Below, piece after piece: positions 22,934 through 33,510 of a stretch of 64,000 nucleotides of DNA (positions are counted from its first letter, which is position 1; the number at the start of each line of letters is the position of its first letter). The notes under the pieces are model-generated. The model did no database searches and had not been told where the DNA came from. It saw nothing but the letters and a program-made list of their open reading frames with translations. The translations under genes were made by a program, and so were the position numbers. This DNA comes from Erythroxylum novogranatense (lineage: Eukaryota; Streptophyta; Magnoliopsida; Malpighiales; Erythroxylaceae): assembly GCA_029891385.1 (NCBI GenBank), contig CM057225.1, positions 78,145,887-78,209,886 of the forward strand. Reading direction: 5' to 3'.

Positions 22934-24854
22934 GTTGACTTCAACCTTCCCAAACAGGTCAATGATTTATTTTTCGTGTTTGAGCTCATTGACTCTCTTG
23001 CTCATCGACATCTGAGTTCGGAAAAGGAGGTCCTTTAAGTTGACTGGTTCATTTCTACTCGATTTATCCTTATCAATTTTTCTTCCTAAAATGCTCGATG
23101 ATTGCTCTTTGTCCTCAATTGTTGATTGCTTCTTGTTCCTCAACAATTCTTCTTCACGATCACTCTCTGATCGCACAGCTTGCTTCTCTCTCACTTGAGG
23201 CGCCTCTTCAACCTCAATTTCCTCGGTGCATTCTTCTTCTTCAGAATGTCAAATGCACTTTCTTTCCACTCCTCAACTCAATTGCATTTAAACTCTTTGG
23301 GTTAATCACAGTGTTAGAAGGAATGGTTCCGCTACTCCTAGCTTGGTTGTCACTCAAATTATTAGACAATTGAGTGACATATGAGTTCAGGTTCTCGGCC
23401 TTGTTTTCCCATTGATCCATGCGTTTTTCCAAGGCACTAAAGCGGGCAGCATTCTTAGCGGAGTCCTGTTGGATGAGGTTCGCGATGGCGTTGAATTGAT
23501 CTGCTGTGGATGTTCGTTCCTCTTTCATCAACGTCATCATGCTGTGTAGCAGCTAGGTAGTGTCCTTCTTGGGTGGCGGTGGTTGTTGCACCGTCAACGC
23601 TTGTTGATCCCGGGCTGGTTTGTAGATTGACCACCTCCACCCCTCTTCGAAAGCGGTTGGGTGCTCTTCTGCGTTACTTCTCCAATTAAAATTAGGATGA
23701 GATCTCCATCCTTCATTATAGGTGTTAGAGCACGGGTCCCACTTTTGATTTTGTCTGCTTGGGTGAACGCAGACACTTCTTCATACCTTCCGGACAGACG
23801 CTGAAATGTGCATCACCGATCCACAAGATTCGCAACTAGGTGTGACCGCCTGGAAGGTGACGGCGATGCACATTCAAATTCTTAAGCTCGCGTGATTGAA
23901 GATAATCGAAGTTATCCGATGTTCCAAGGAATCTACTTTTTCCGTGCTCTCCATTCTCTTAGTTTGAGCCGTCATGGCTCCTACTTCATTCACATTCCCG
24001 GAATCGCGGACACTATATTGTTGATGATTCAGGCCATCCTCTTTATCGTGGCCCAAGCTTACAGTGCGGTGAGGTCAATCAACGAACCTCCGACGCAAAG
24101 ATCCAACATTCCCTTTCCGATTTTTCACCCCATCGTAAAAATATTGAACCAATTGTTCATCGTGGATCCGATGATGGGGCACCGAGATAACAGATCTTGG
24201 AATCTGCTCCAAAAGTCATATAAGGATTCGTCGTAATCCCGCCATGGAATAAATCTCTTTTCGCATCGACGAAGTCCTCGAGGCTGGAAAATATTTTCGA
24301 GAAAGCTTTCAAGTTGGCCCAACTATGATAGGCATTCGCGACATGCCTCGGGAGGCTCATGTACCACTCCGGGCCTTTCCTTCTAACGACAAGTGGAATA
24401 CCTTCCACAGCACCTGGTCCAGATGTGCTCCTACAGGCTTCATACTTTGACAGATCATTGTGAGGGCCTGAAGATGCATGTAGGGGTCCTCTCCCGCCAA
24501 ACTGTGAAATTTGGGTAGGGAGTTAATCAATAAACCTTTAACTTTGAAATTTATGTCGAAGTTAGGGCAGGCAGCAGTGAAAGGATCATAGTTTACGTCC
24601 GAGGTTATAGCTTCTCGGATGGTTCTACGTCTGATGTTCGCATTGTTGTCATCTACGCGTTCCTGGTCACCGTTAAGACCGTGATCTCCATTTCGGGGTG
24701 GTTGACCGGGATATTCTTGGTGTTCAGCCATCTCAGATTCTAGTCGATCTAGTGTGCTAAGTCTTTCTTGCTCTCTCTTGTTTTTCCTAAGTTGTCTAAG
24801 GTGTCGCTCAATTTCAGGTTGAAAATGAACTAGCCTAAGTCTACGGGCATGCAC
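22934..24854 (-). pseudogene. Gypsy gag (Retrotrans_gag), frameshifted
   Basis: Gag is spread over three minus-strand frames. 24854-24357 has the N terminus with an Arg/Lys/Glu-rich coiled-coil-like start and LPKFHSLAGEDPYMHLQ. 24408-24157 has PEWYMSLPRHVANAYHSWANL. 24322-24125 has SLYDFWSRFQDLLSRCPIIG. These are the successive conserved blocks of the Retrotrans_gag domain. 23540-23241 carries a coiled-coil-like segment (ALEKRMDQWENKAENLNSYV) that precedes protease in such elements. Frame changes near 24360, 24150 and 23800 break the protein; some may be sequence errors rather than mutations. Confidence 0.75.
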
Positions 24855-25244
24855 AAGAGAAGTTCACCTAAGATAGCTCACTAAAACGACAATGATATGA
24901 AGGCTTCAATTCACTCAGTTCGCCGCGACGTAGTAATTCGCTTCAATGAATCAATAAATTGTAACTTTCATTGCGGCGAATATATGAACTCGCTTGCGGC
25001 GATTGATGAACTCATTGTGACGAATGATGAACTCGTCACGACCAAGAAGCTACGAACCGACAAAGCAAACGAATCGTAATAAACACTTAAAACAAAGCGT
25101 AATGAAATCACAAACAGGATTAACACTAAAAACACTTAAGCAGAAAAGAAATTAAATAAAATTATGCAATGCAAACAAAATGTAAACAACAAAAATTAAG
25201 ATCAAAACAAACACTGGCTAACCTAGAGAACCAATTAATTTGAT
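24855..25244 (-). other. Gypsy 5' leader
   Basis: Untranslated region between primer site and gag with decayed copies of the GC-rich palindrome (24921-25035). No gene. Confidence 0.6.
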
Positions 25245-25262
25245 TCCCCGGCAACGGCGCCA
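25245..25262 (-). other. Primer binding site of the gypsy element (Asp-tRNA type)
   Basis: The minus strand reads TGGCGCCGTTGCCGGGGA, the tRNA-Asp complement used by Athila/Tat elements, four bases inside the LTR. Confidence 0.9.
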
Positions 25263-25266
25263 AATT

Positions 25267-26757
25267 TGGTCGACAGCTTATCGTTCAATTTAAGAATTGA
25301 TCCTTGGAAACCGGTCAAATAAAATTTATACCAAGGATTGCAATACAGGATGCAACCTTGGGTCGACTCTCAAGGAACCAATGCACCAATTGATCTTAGA
25401 CTAGCATAATGTTTGAATTATGCATGCAATGAAAGCAATAAAAGGGGGTTTTGATTGATTAATCTAAAAATTAAACTAAGCCAAAGTAAGAATATATGTT
25501 TTTGGGATTTTTAGAAAGCTAAACGATTGAAATTAAACAAGTGTGAAATCAAATTACTAAAACTCTCTTGAAAATGCAACTTGGATTATCATCGTTCAAA
25601 TAATTTTCAGGGTTTGAAATCCACTAAGTTTCGAAATGTAAACCTTAACAACTCGTTAAGTCCAAGAATTTGATTAATCAACTCGATTAGTCAAATCTTG
25701 TTAAAACCATTAGTGTGAAAATTGATAAACAATTGCAATAAGTTAATCGATAATAACACGCTAACTAACCCAACCAAGCACAACTAGGCGATCAAATTAA
25801 TCGATGTAAAATCCAATAACATACATGAGACTTCATGTATTTTGACACAGAAAAATCTACAAAAGTAATATCCAAATCTCAACATAATGTCAACACACGG
25901 CTAAAACTATTAACCACACTAACCTAGCTATATCAATGCATACTCCAACTCGGATCTATACATAAATATACCTAGACTTCAGACATTAGTGATTACCCCT
26001 ATTAAGCTTTCGGTGAACTCCAATCCTTGCTACATGTTCAAGAGAATGGAACACTTAGCCGACCATAACTCTGGATGAACTCTTATTTGTTGGAATATCA
26101 CCGTGGTTCATGATTCCAACGACGAACGAGGAAGGATACAAAGAACAAATGATGGACGATGGAGCGGATGAAGAAACTGGAAGCAATGGACGTGATGCAG
26201 TGCGACAAATAACCCGCAAATAAAAATGAACAAAACTATTAGAAACGAAGGAGAAGACAGAAAAGAAGAAGTTAACCTCCGAGTGCGGTCATTGTTTTGC
26301 CCTAAATGGCAAGATTTTATAGGAGGTTGTGCGGTAGGGTCGTAATAAAGGATTAATTTCCATTTATAGTCCGGTTACCCGACATTCATTAAGGACGAAT
26401 GGTATGTAATTCGCCATGCGAATGAGTTTAGTCACCGTCGTCAATAATAAATTAAATACCATTAATTTGTCGCGAATGGAGGTCTTAGTTCACCCCAACG
26501 AATCTTACTGGCGTGTTGACTTCTTGAATGTTGACTCCTTTGGTCCTACAAAATACAACCCATTTGCAGTATCAATTGTCCCAATAAAAATTATGCAGAA
26601 TTAATGACAATTGACAACAAAATACTGACAATGTGCAATTTATCAAAATTCAATGTGCGGGACCAAAATAAGCATAAAAATCATAGATCAAGAATCAACA
26701 AATGCATAATTACTAAAGAAAACGGGCCTAATTTATAGTATAAATTTGGTCCAATCA
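25267..26757 (-). repeat. 5' LTR of the gypsy element
   Basis: This 1491-bp direct repeat of 17127-18619 has TG/CA ends. It is nearly identical outside 26090-26510, where differences cluster, including several CAG to CG changes and loss of the GC-rich palindromes. Confidence 0.92.
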
Positions 26758-26762
26758 CTATG
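26758..26762. repeat. Target-site duplication CTATG (right copy)
   Basis: Matches 17122-17126. Confidence 0.9.
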
Positions 26763-27108
26763 GTATCTCAACAATCTTTAATTTTATGATTTGATTAAAT
26801 TATTTGATTTTATTAATATTAAATTTTGGAATTGAAATCAAATAGTATCTGATTTAGATGAAATCTAAAAATTAACAATATGAATTCCAAAGAGAACTAT
26901 AGAAATTCATTAAATTACTGTGAATATGTTCATACAATTTGGAAATTTTAGTAAGCTTTGAACTAAGAAAATGAGAGAGAACCTCGACTATAATTGTTGG
27001 TTTTTGAAGCTAGTACATATGATGCTTTGATGTTGTGGGGCTTAAGATTAGAAGTTGAAAATAAGATATGAGCAGGATGAGAATTTGGAAAAAAAAAACG
27101 AATAAGAT
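26763..27108. other. AT-rich spacer between gypsy and CACTA elements
   Basis: No gene. It begins gtatctcaac, which may be the decayed primer site of the old copia element on the other side of the gypsy insertion. It ends with the GAT target site of the CACTA element (27106-27108). Confidence 0.4.
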
Positions 27109-27121
27109 CACTACAAGAAAA
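27109..27121 (+). repeat. CACTA terminal inverted repeat (left)
   Basis: CACTACAAGAAAA matches the right end CACTATAACAAAA at 10 of 13 positions. Confidence 0.92.
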
Positions 27122-27139
27122 GGAGGCCTTTTGCGTCCT

Positions 27140-27470
27140 TTTTTAAACGTCGGTAAAGGAAATTTCCCATCGTAGAAAACTATCTTCGACGTTTATTCAG
27201 ACGTCGCAAACAACGTCGTGGAAGGTAGGGTAAGCATTGGTGATCTACGACGTCTGTTGTAACACGTCGTTGAAGGCGATATTCTTCGACGCCATAAAGA
27301 CGTCCAAAAAGTTTACGAGCCATGCGACGCCCGGAGTAGACGTCACAGATTGAAACTAGCATTTTATGACGTGCATGAAGACGTCGATAAAGGATTGTTA
27401 TGCCGACGTTTAGAAGACGTCGTGAAAATTCCCTTTCTACGACGTCTCCTTGTGTAGACGTCGTAAATTG
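27140..27470. repeat. CACTA subterminal repeat array (left)
   Basis: About twenty copies in both orientations of a core such as ACGACGTCT / AGACGTCGT (for example 27212, 27244, 27298, 27338, 27382, 27416, 27442, 27458). In En/Spm such motifs are the binding sites of the TNPA-type protein that gathers the ends. Confidence 0.85.
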
Positions 27471-27895
27471 CTTAATAATTAATAATTAATAATTAACTGA
27501 ATATTTATTTAAACTATTTTGCAAAATTAATTATTAATCAATTTGAATTAATTTTTGTGTAAATTTCAATTTCGAATAAAATTTGAATTTAATAAATATG
27601 AATTATAATTAATTTTGAATTTAAATTTGTTTTATAATTTGTTGCAAATTTAATATTTATCAAATTTGTAAATTATTAATGAGTTAGTAAAAATAAAATT
27701 GCTTATGAATAAATTTATTTAACAATGTATCAATTTTGAATATATCATTAATTCTAATAATTGTTAATGTATAATAAGAATTGAATACATGCAAAAAAAC
27801 AACTTATTATTTAATCGCAATTCCCAAACATGTCATAATACGATAATTAAAATAAAGTAAACGCTATAAGTGTTTAATATATCAACATGTTTAGT
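27471..27895. other. AT-rich 3' region of the second CACTA gene
   Basis: No gene. Runs of TTAATAATTAATAATTAAT at 27474-27500. Presumed 3' untranslated region of the minus-strand gene ending at 27896. Confidence 0.5.
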
Positions 27896-29482
27896 CTAAA
27901 TGAACATTATGTGTGAAGATAAAACTTGCAAGAGCTTATTTTGTTGTTGGACTTGTGAGGTTAATCGATCCTTCATTTCTTGAAATTGTTTAGTCAACTC
28001 ATCGACTTGAGACTGTAACTCCTGATTAGCCCTCATTGACTCCTGATGAGCCCTTTTTTATTCCTCTAATTCGTCTCAAGTCTCTTTCTCGTCAAGTATT
28101 CCTCGTGGTCGAGGCCCAATTCCCATGCCAACAATGTAATCGATCTTGTACCCAAGACTTTGTCGCACACTTCATCCATCGTCATGGGATGACCTTGTTT
28201 ATTGAATGTGTCATTTCATGACACATTAATTCTAGAAAAGTAAGAATAAATTACATACACATTCTCACGTAGCAAATATTTGTAAATGAACTATGTACTC
28301 ACCCATTTTGCTTTGCATTCGGAGTTGTCCATTGATCTTTGGTTTCATTATAATGAGTGTGATACCATAGCTTCATCCGGTCACACTCTTCTCCTTCCTG
28401 TCCGTCTGTTGTAAAGAAATATATTACTAGTAATTTTTTCATAAATTTTAAAATGTCAATCAAAGTAAAATATAATTTAAAAGATAATAACTCACAATCT
28501 CATGTCAGATCGCTACAAAGGCCTTGGAGCCGGAGTTTGGTGGACATTTGACCCGACTCCTTGCCATTTTAGCTTTTGACTTTTTCCTAATCATACACTA
28601 ATAAAATCTATTATAACATCTATAACTCACAACTCATAAATACCAAAATATAATTAATTATCAAAGAAGTTGTTAAATAAAGTTTAACTATAAAAAACTA
28701 ACCTTTATAATCGATTGCTCCCAATACTACACAAATCCATCCACTCGCCACCGTGATGTAATCCGCTTCACGCCCTTTCCGTGCTTGGTAAAATGGTTTT
28801 TAGATTATACCTTTGATCTTTAGACCTTAAAGAAAGAAACCTCTTCACAGCAAAGATGTACTTCGTTGTGGATCCTCATTCCTTGACGTCCGACTTTGCT
28901 GCAAAAATTATAATTATTGGTCAATACTTTAAGCATGTGGAAAACACGCACAAATAGGATTAGTTTAGAATACTTACGCCTAACTTATCAAATGCAATGT
29001 CCAATTCCTCATTAGTAATTTTGAAAATTTTGTTCTCATAGTAAGAAATTTGGGATACCGCACCAATCTCATTAGATAATTTGCCGATTATACGGAGTTG
29101 GTTGGTCGTCCTTCATGAGGGAGATCTCTATGTCCAATTTTTACCAATTGCCTTATTAATCTTTGCTAATCCGTGTCCTTTTGTAAGACCCTTGTTTTCT
29201 TTGCATTAGTCGTGATCCTAAAATAAGAAAGGAATAATGTATAATTAACATATAACAATGTTAATAACTAAAATTAATGTTAATAATTAATATTAAGATC
29301 ATACCGCAGGTGCTTGTAGAAGAGGAGCCAACAGAGAAGGATTTCGTAGGTATCGGAGTCGATGATTAGAAGCTGGACGCATCTCTTGAGTAGCTTGAGG
29401 CATCTCTTCAGAAGTTGACGGAGAACTCGTATTGCGTCGCATATTCATAATTTGTTCATACTTATCTCTCGGACGAATACTA
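27896..29482 (-). pseudogene. Ptta/En/Spm-type CACTA protein, 3' exons
   Basis: Exons with usable splice sites can be read on the minus strand: 29482-29305 (donor GTATGA), 29217-28978 (acceptor TTTTAG, donor GTAAGT), 28898-28703, 28586-28496, 28405-28303 and 28231-27896 (stop TAG). The second reads like the family block GLAKINKAIGK followed by AKLSNEIGAVS; the fourth has SKAKMARSRVK and GSKAFVAI; the last has GIGPRPRGILDE and then a heptad-rich coiled coil (ELQSQVDELTKQFQEMKDRL). These are the Transposase_24/Ptta features of the second protein of plant CACTA elements, thought to bind subterminal repeats. In-frame stops and frame changes in several exons show decay. The first exon is cut by the copia insertion at 29482/29483. 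Confidence 0.75.
29478..29482. repeat. Target-site duplication TACTA (left copy)
   Basis: TACTA precedes the TG of LTR 1 and is repeated at 47080-47084 after the CA of LTR 3. Confidence 0.9.
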
Positions 29483-31316
29483 TGTTAGAGTAGTGCCCTA
29501 AAGGCAATCCCCTTTAGCGCTTTTTGTTCATAGTCATGTGCAGACTTTATGAATAAATAAGGAAAGGCATGTTTCATTTATTTGATATTCTTTATGAATT
29601 GATATTGATCTTTAATCAAATTAATGAAGTCCATGATATATGACATAGCATGAAGGAAATTATGATGTGATCATAATCCGAGATTCCTATCATGTGCAAT
29701 TATGTCGTTGTCTATATTTTCCTAGTCATAGGATTAATGAGATGACATCATTAATCCAGACAGACTAGATATGTCATACTCCTTGATTTGATCAAGCGGT
29801 GGATCTCAAAACTGTAAATATGAGATATTTAGAGTTGACATATGGATGCTTACTAGTGGTAGTAAGTTCATTGATGACTCGCCATGAGATCATCACATGG
29901 ATTTAATGTCGATGATAATCTCATCATAGCAATGGTGCAAGTATCCTTAGACTTGAGGTACTCAAGGATATCTTGATACTTGATCCTCGTGCTGACTCCA
30001 TTCCTCGTGGCCTTCGGAGGTTACTCATAGGGTGGTGCTTGGAGTGCAGTTTGAGGTATTCAAGGTAATTGAGTAGCCAATAAAGGATTCATCACTTCGT
30101 GAGAATGTAAGAGATACCTGCCTCTTATCAGATCATTACTTTAAGTCTCTGGCCAGAGCATGACTATGTCATGAAGAGTGTCTTCATGGACATATAAAGT
30201 AATGAGTCCTCAGACAGGAACTGATTTCACTTGGGCTAGACTTAGTCTAGTAAGAGTTGACATATTAGTCATACTCATAACCAAGTGGGGTATAGGATGA
30301 TGAAAGGACGAATTGCACAGTAATTGTCTATGGAAGGGTTCGTGATCTGGTTCGTGATGAATTCATCAAACCGATTACTTTCCGGTCAATTGGGGGTCAT
30401 GATGTGTTGCTAGATACCGCTCATGACTTGCTCATTAATTGTTAATCTAAGTACAACATAACCGAAACCTAAAGGGTCACACGATAAGAGTGTTTCAGAG
30501 GATTCAGAAATAGTAATTGGACAGAGTTCCAATTATGGAGAGCATTAGGATTAAATAGATCCCGATGAGATCGAGATATGTCCCATGAGATCGCGACATT
30601 GATATTGCTTTGAAAAAGGTTTTCGGTGGTTTTTACGTGTTTAGGGCCTAGACCGAATTCGTGTGACTGGACCACTTTAGCAATATATATACATATATAT
30701 ATATATGATTAATTAATTAAATAATTAATTAATATATATATATATGTGTTGGTCACGTGGATGGAGGAGAAGAATCAAGGAAGCTTCCATTTGGAAGCTT
30801 AGTCATCATCTTTCATTTAATTACTAAAAGACAAAATGAAATAAAGTAAGATGAGAAATGAAGATGATGCTTGTTGGTGATATAAACAAGAAAAGAAAGA
30901 GTCTTTTCTTGGTGAAATAGAAGGGTTCTTCGTAGGTTTTATGAAAGGAAGAGAAAAGAAAGCTTAAGTGTTAAGCTTTGTAAAGAAAGTTTCATTTTCT
31001 TCTTCTTCATCAAGCCATCATCGATTTCTTCTCTTCTCCAAGCACAAGGTTCCAACGTTTTCTCAAGCTCTCCAGGACAGAGGTAGGGTCTAGCAGCTCT
31101 TATTCTGTTCTAGCTATTCCCGGGTCAAAAGGGTTTGACTCGGTTAGGTTTTCTGATCTCTGCGTGGATACCTTTAGAGATAGTCTCTATTGGCTATTCA
31201 GGTTTGAGGTTTTCATACCGACACCGGGATTCTGGGTTTCGAGAAGGTCCCGGGAATTAAAAATTTTTGTTTCCACTGCTGGAACATGTGATGTTCCTCT
31301 CGGGATTTTCCTACAG
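29483..31316 (+). repeat. LTR 1 of the copia tandem
   Basis: 1834 bp, starting TGTTAGAGTAGTGCCC and ending GATTTTCCTACA. An AT-rich inverted repeat lies at 30684-30745. The 30750-31316 part matches the other two LTRs nearly base for base. Confidence 0.93.
30684..30745. repeat. AT-rich palindromic stretch in LTR 1
   Basis: A TATATA run, then ATTAATTAATTAAATAATTA, then TATATA again, forming a near-perfect inverted repeat of about 60 bp. Homologous stretches lie at 38544-38604 and 46450-46511, with different TA-run lengths. Confidence 0.85.
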
Positions 31317-31317
31317 T

Positions 31318-31330
31318 GTTATCAGAGAGT
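31318..31330 (+). other. Primer binding site, copy B
   Basis: TGTTATCAGAGAG follows LTR 1. Copy C has TGGTATCAGAGAG. Both approximate the Met-tRNA complement TGGTATCAGAGC. Confidence 0.8.
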
Positions 31331-32438
31331 TTGGTGTCGTGTATGAAGCTTTAACTGAAGCTAGATCATTAACCCTAATTGCTTGTGATGCTGTAGCATG
31401 TATTCTGTTCTGATTTCGAATTGCTATAGAGATAGGGTTTTCGAAATTTTTCTGCCCAGAAATGTTCATAACATGTTAGAGAATATGTCTATGAATTTTC
31501 AGAATTTATCGATTTGATTAGATAAAGTTTTTATAATTATGTCCCTAAGCTTACAGATGTTGTTTTTGAAACGATTCTGTGAACAGGAAGTAGTATAAAA
31601 TCAGGAATAAATTCTAGAAAAATCTTTTTCTGGATTTTCCTTCACCTAAATGTCTCTAAGATGTTGGTGAATGTCTGTGAGCATGTAAATTGGATTTCAA
31701 GGTGATTGGATATTTATTTTCGATTTTATTCTATGCTGTTGGGAATTGCTGTGTTGATGAACACAGTTTTTGAATCGGTTTTGTTATTTTGTTTGACTGA
31801 GTTTTTGATGGTCTAAAATCCTGAAACAATTCAGGTAGCATTTTCTGAACATGTAGTAACCTATATAATTTTCTTATGATTTATTGAAATTTTTTCATTG
31901 ATCATTTCAAGCAATGTACAGAACTGGACAGTTTTGGTGAAAATTGTTGGGACTGTTTTGCTTGGCTTGATTGAGTTTGCTTTTTCAATTCCAATGCCTT
32001 GAAGCATTTTTAATGTGATTAAAAATGTGTTATCTTCATTTAGTATGATTTCCTAATTGAATTGCTTGAATTTGCTTTTCCAAGAATTTTTGAATGCCGA
32101 ATTGGTCACTTTTGTGTCTCGTTAGTATATTTCATTTTCTTGCCTGTTTTGGCCGTCACAATTTTTGTGACAAGTGCCGGAGTAGTTTTGAGAGTGTATA
32201 CACTAGCTTGAGATGCTTAGGGTGAGAATTTGGGTGTTCCTAAATTATTTGGATATTTATGAGTTTTGACTCATTTCAAGCTTTTAATATAGTTTGACTA
32301 TTTAAGGCATTCATAGATCAATGAAGTGTTCATTGATACATCAACTAACAGATATTACCTTAGGTATGATGGTATTGTGAATTGGAATTGCATTGATTGA
32401 GGAATTAGCGATTAGAAATAATAGCAATCTTGCAGAAT

Positions 32439-32740
32439 AAGTCGACTTGTTTGCTACATAAGTCGACTTGTTTTCAAAGATAAGTCCACTTGTTTGCTAC
32501 ATAAGTCGACTTGTTTAGCGAGATAAGTCCACTTGTTTGCGAGGATAAGTCGACTTGTGTTCGGATAAGTCGACTTGTTTTCTGGATAAGTCGACTTGTT
32601 CAAGATTTCAGATATAAGTCCACTTGTAGCTTCTTGTAAGTCCACTTATACATGGGCAGTGAAATAAGTCGACTTGTGTCATACAAGTCGACTTGTGCAG
32701 CGAGGCATAAAGGTGACTTCCATTTGATGAAAGTGGACTT
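32439..32740. repeat. AAGTCGACTT palindrome array, copy B
   Basis: Thirteen units, eight of them the perfect palindrome AAGTCGACTT, four AAGTCCACTT and one AAGTGGACTT. Most are preceded by AT and followed by GT. Spacers are 10-30 bp, several of them repeated (for example gtttgctacat). Confidence 0.88.
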
Positions 32741-32920
32741 GTGACATGCTCAGTTGGATGATGGATGATTATAAGGATTGATGAAACCTAAATCATTCCA
32801 TATAGTCCCGTGACTATAATCCTTCCGCTTGGAATCTAGAGTTTCTAAATCCTCCTTGGTATATGAAAACTAACGCCTTCCATTAATATGGTAAGAACCG
32901 AGTTCTTATAGGATGGGTTG

Positions 32921-33294
32921 TTAGGTAAACCCAAGCTCACTCTATACGGATATGTTCAACCATGAAAATATGATTTTCGATTAATGGGTTGGTTTTCACC
33001 GAAGCGTTAGTTTGTTGAGTAAACTCAAGGTCAACGTGACAGAGGTGAAATTGGGATACATCGGATGTATGCGCATCAAAGAGTTGATACCAATGTAAGT
33101 GCATACATCAACAAGTTGATAAAGACCGATCGATAGTTATGTCTAAGATGTAATTGGTATATCCGATACCTCCGAGACATAAGGTGGCTTGTTGGGTAAA
33201 CCCAAGGTCATTCTCAATGTCGGTTATCGATGATGCAATTGGTATGTTCGATACCTACCGATTGACCTAAGTTATGGCTTGTTGGTAAACCCAA
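32921..33294 (+). other. Four repeated stem-loops in the leader, copy B
   Basis: Inverted repeats at 32921-32934 (TTAGG-taaa-CCCAA), 33015-33028 (TTGAG-taaa-CTCAA), 33192-33205 (TTGGG-taaa-CCCAA) and 33282-33294 (one G lost). The last two belong to 90-bp tandem modules that also carry a second hairpin GGTAT-n5-ATACC (33157-33171, 33241-33255). They correspond one to one with the four hairpins of copy A. Confidence 0.75.
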
Positions 33295-33510
33295 GGTCAT
33301 TCTTAGCAATATCGGATATCGACCCACTAGGACATTATGTCACTTTGTTTCTTTGGATTCAGAATGAGGGTTATGGATTCTATGAAACTAGTGGGAGTTT
33401 TGCATATCATTCAAGTCCTTATGATTATGCAGCTATTCCTATTCTAACATTTTCCTCTCTATCCGTGTAGGTTGTTTGAAAATGTCGCCAAGTGTGAATC
33501 TTCGCCACTT

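Larger units (their letters stand above)
17127..26757 (-). mobile_element. Athila/Tat-like Ty3/gypsy retrotransposon, no RT or integrase
   Basis: Complete outer structure on the minus strand: 5' LTR (26757-25267), Asp-tRNA-type primer site (25262-25245), gag and protease (24854-22124), a further ORF (about 21170-20272), polypurine tract (18634-18620), 3' LTR (18619-17127), and CTATG duplications on both sides. The 6.65-kb interior has no reverse transcriptase, RNase H or integrase motif that I could find, so mobility would depend on a helper element. The LTRs are very similar over most of their length, implying a fairly recent insertion. Confidence 0.9.
31331..33510 (+). other. Leader region of copy B (about 2.2 kb, non-coding)
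   Basis: No gene. Its first kilobase is well conserved with copies A and C but has no frame. It then holds the AAGTCGACTT array (32439-32740) and the stem-loop modules (32921-33294). A long structured leader between primer site and gag is unusual but shared by all three copies. Confidence 0.75.

Noticed and set aside
27180..27362. Arg-rich minus-strand ORF
   Set aside because: Arises from the GACGTC subterminal array of the CACTA element.
32454..32645. Small minus-strand ORF with repeated Lys-Ser-Thr-Tyr residues
   Set aside because: A by-product of the AAGTCGACTT array; antisense to the element and not kept in the other copies.
32439..32740. CRISPR-like array (short repeats with spacers)
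   Set aside because: The repeat is only 10 bp, spacers vary in length and are themselves repeated, and this is plant retrotransposon leader DNA.
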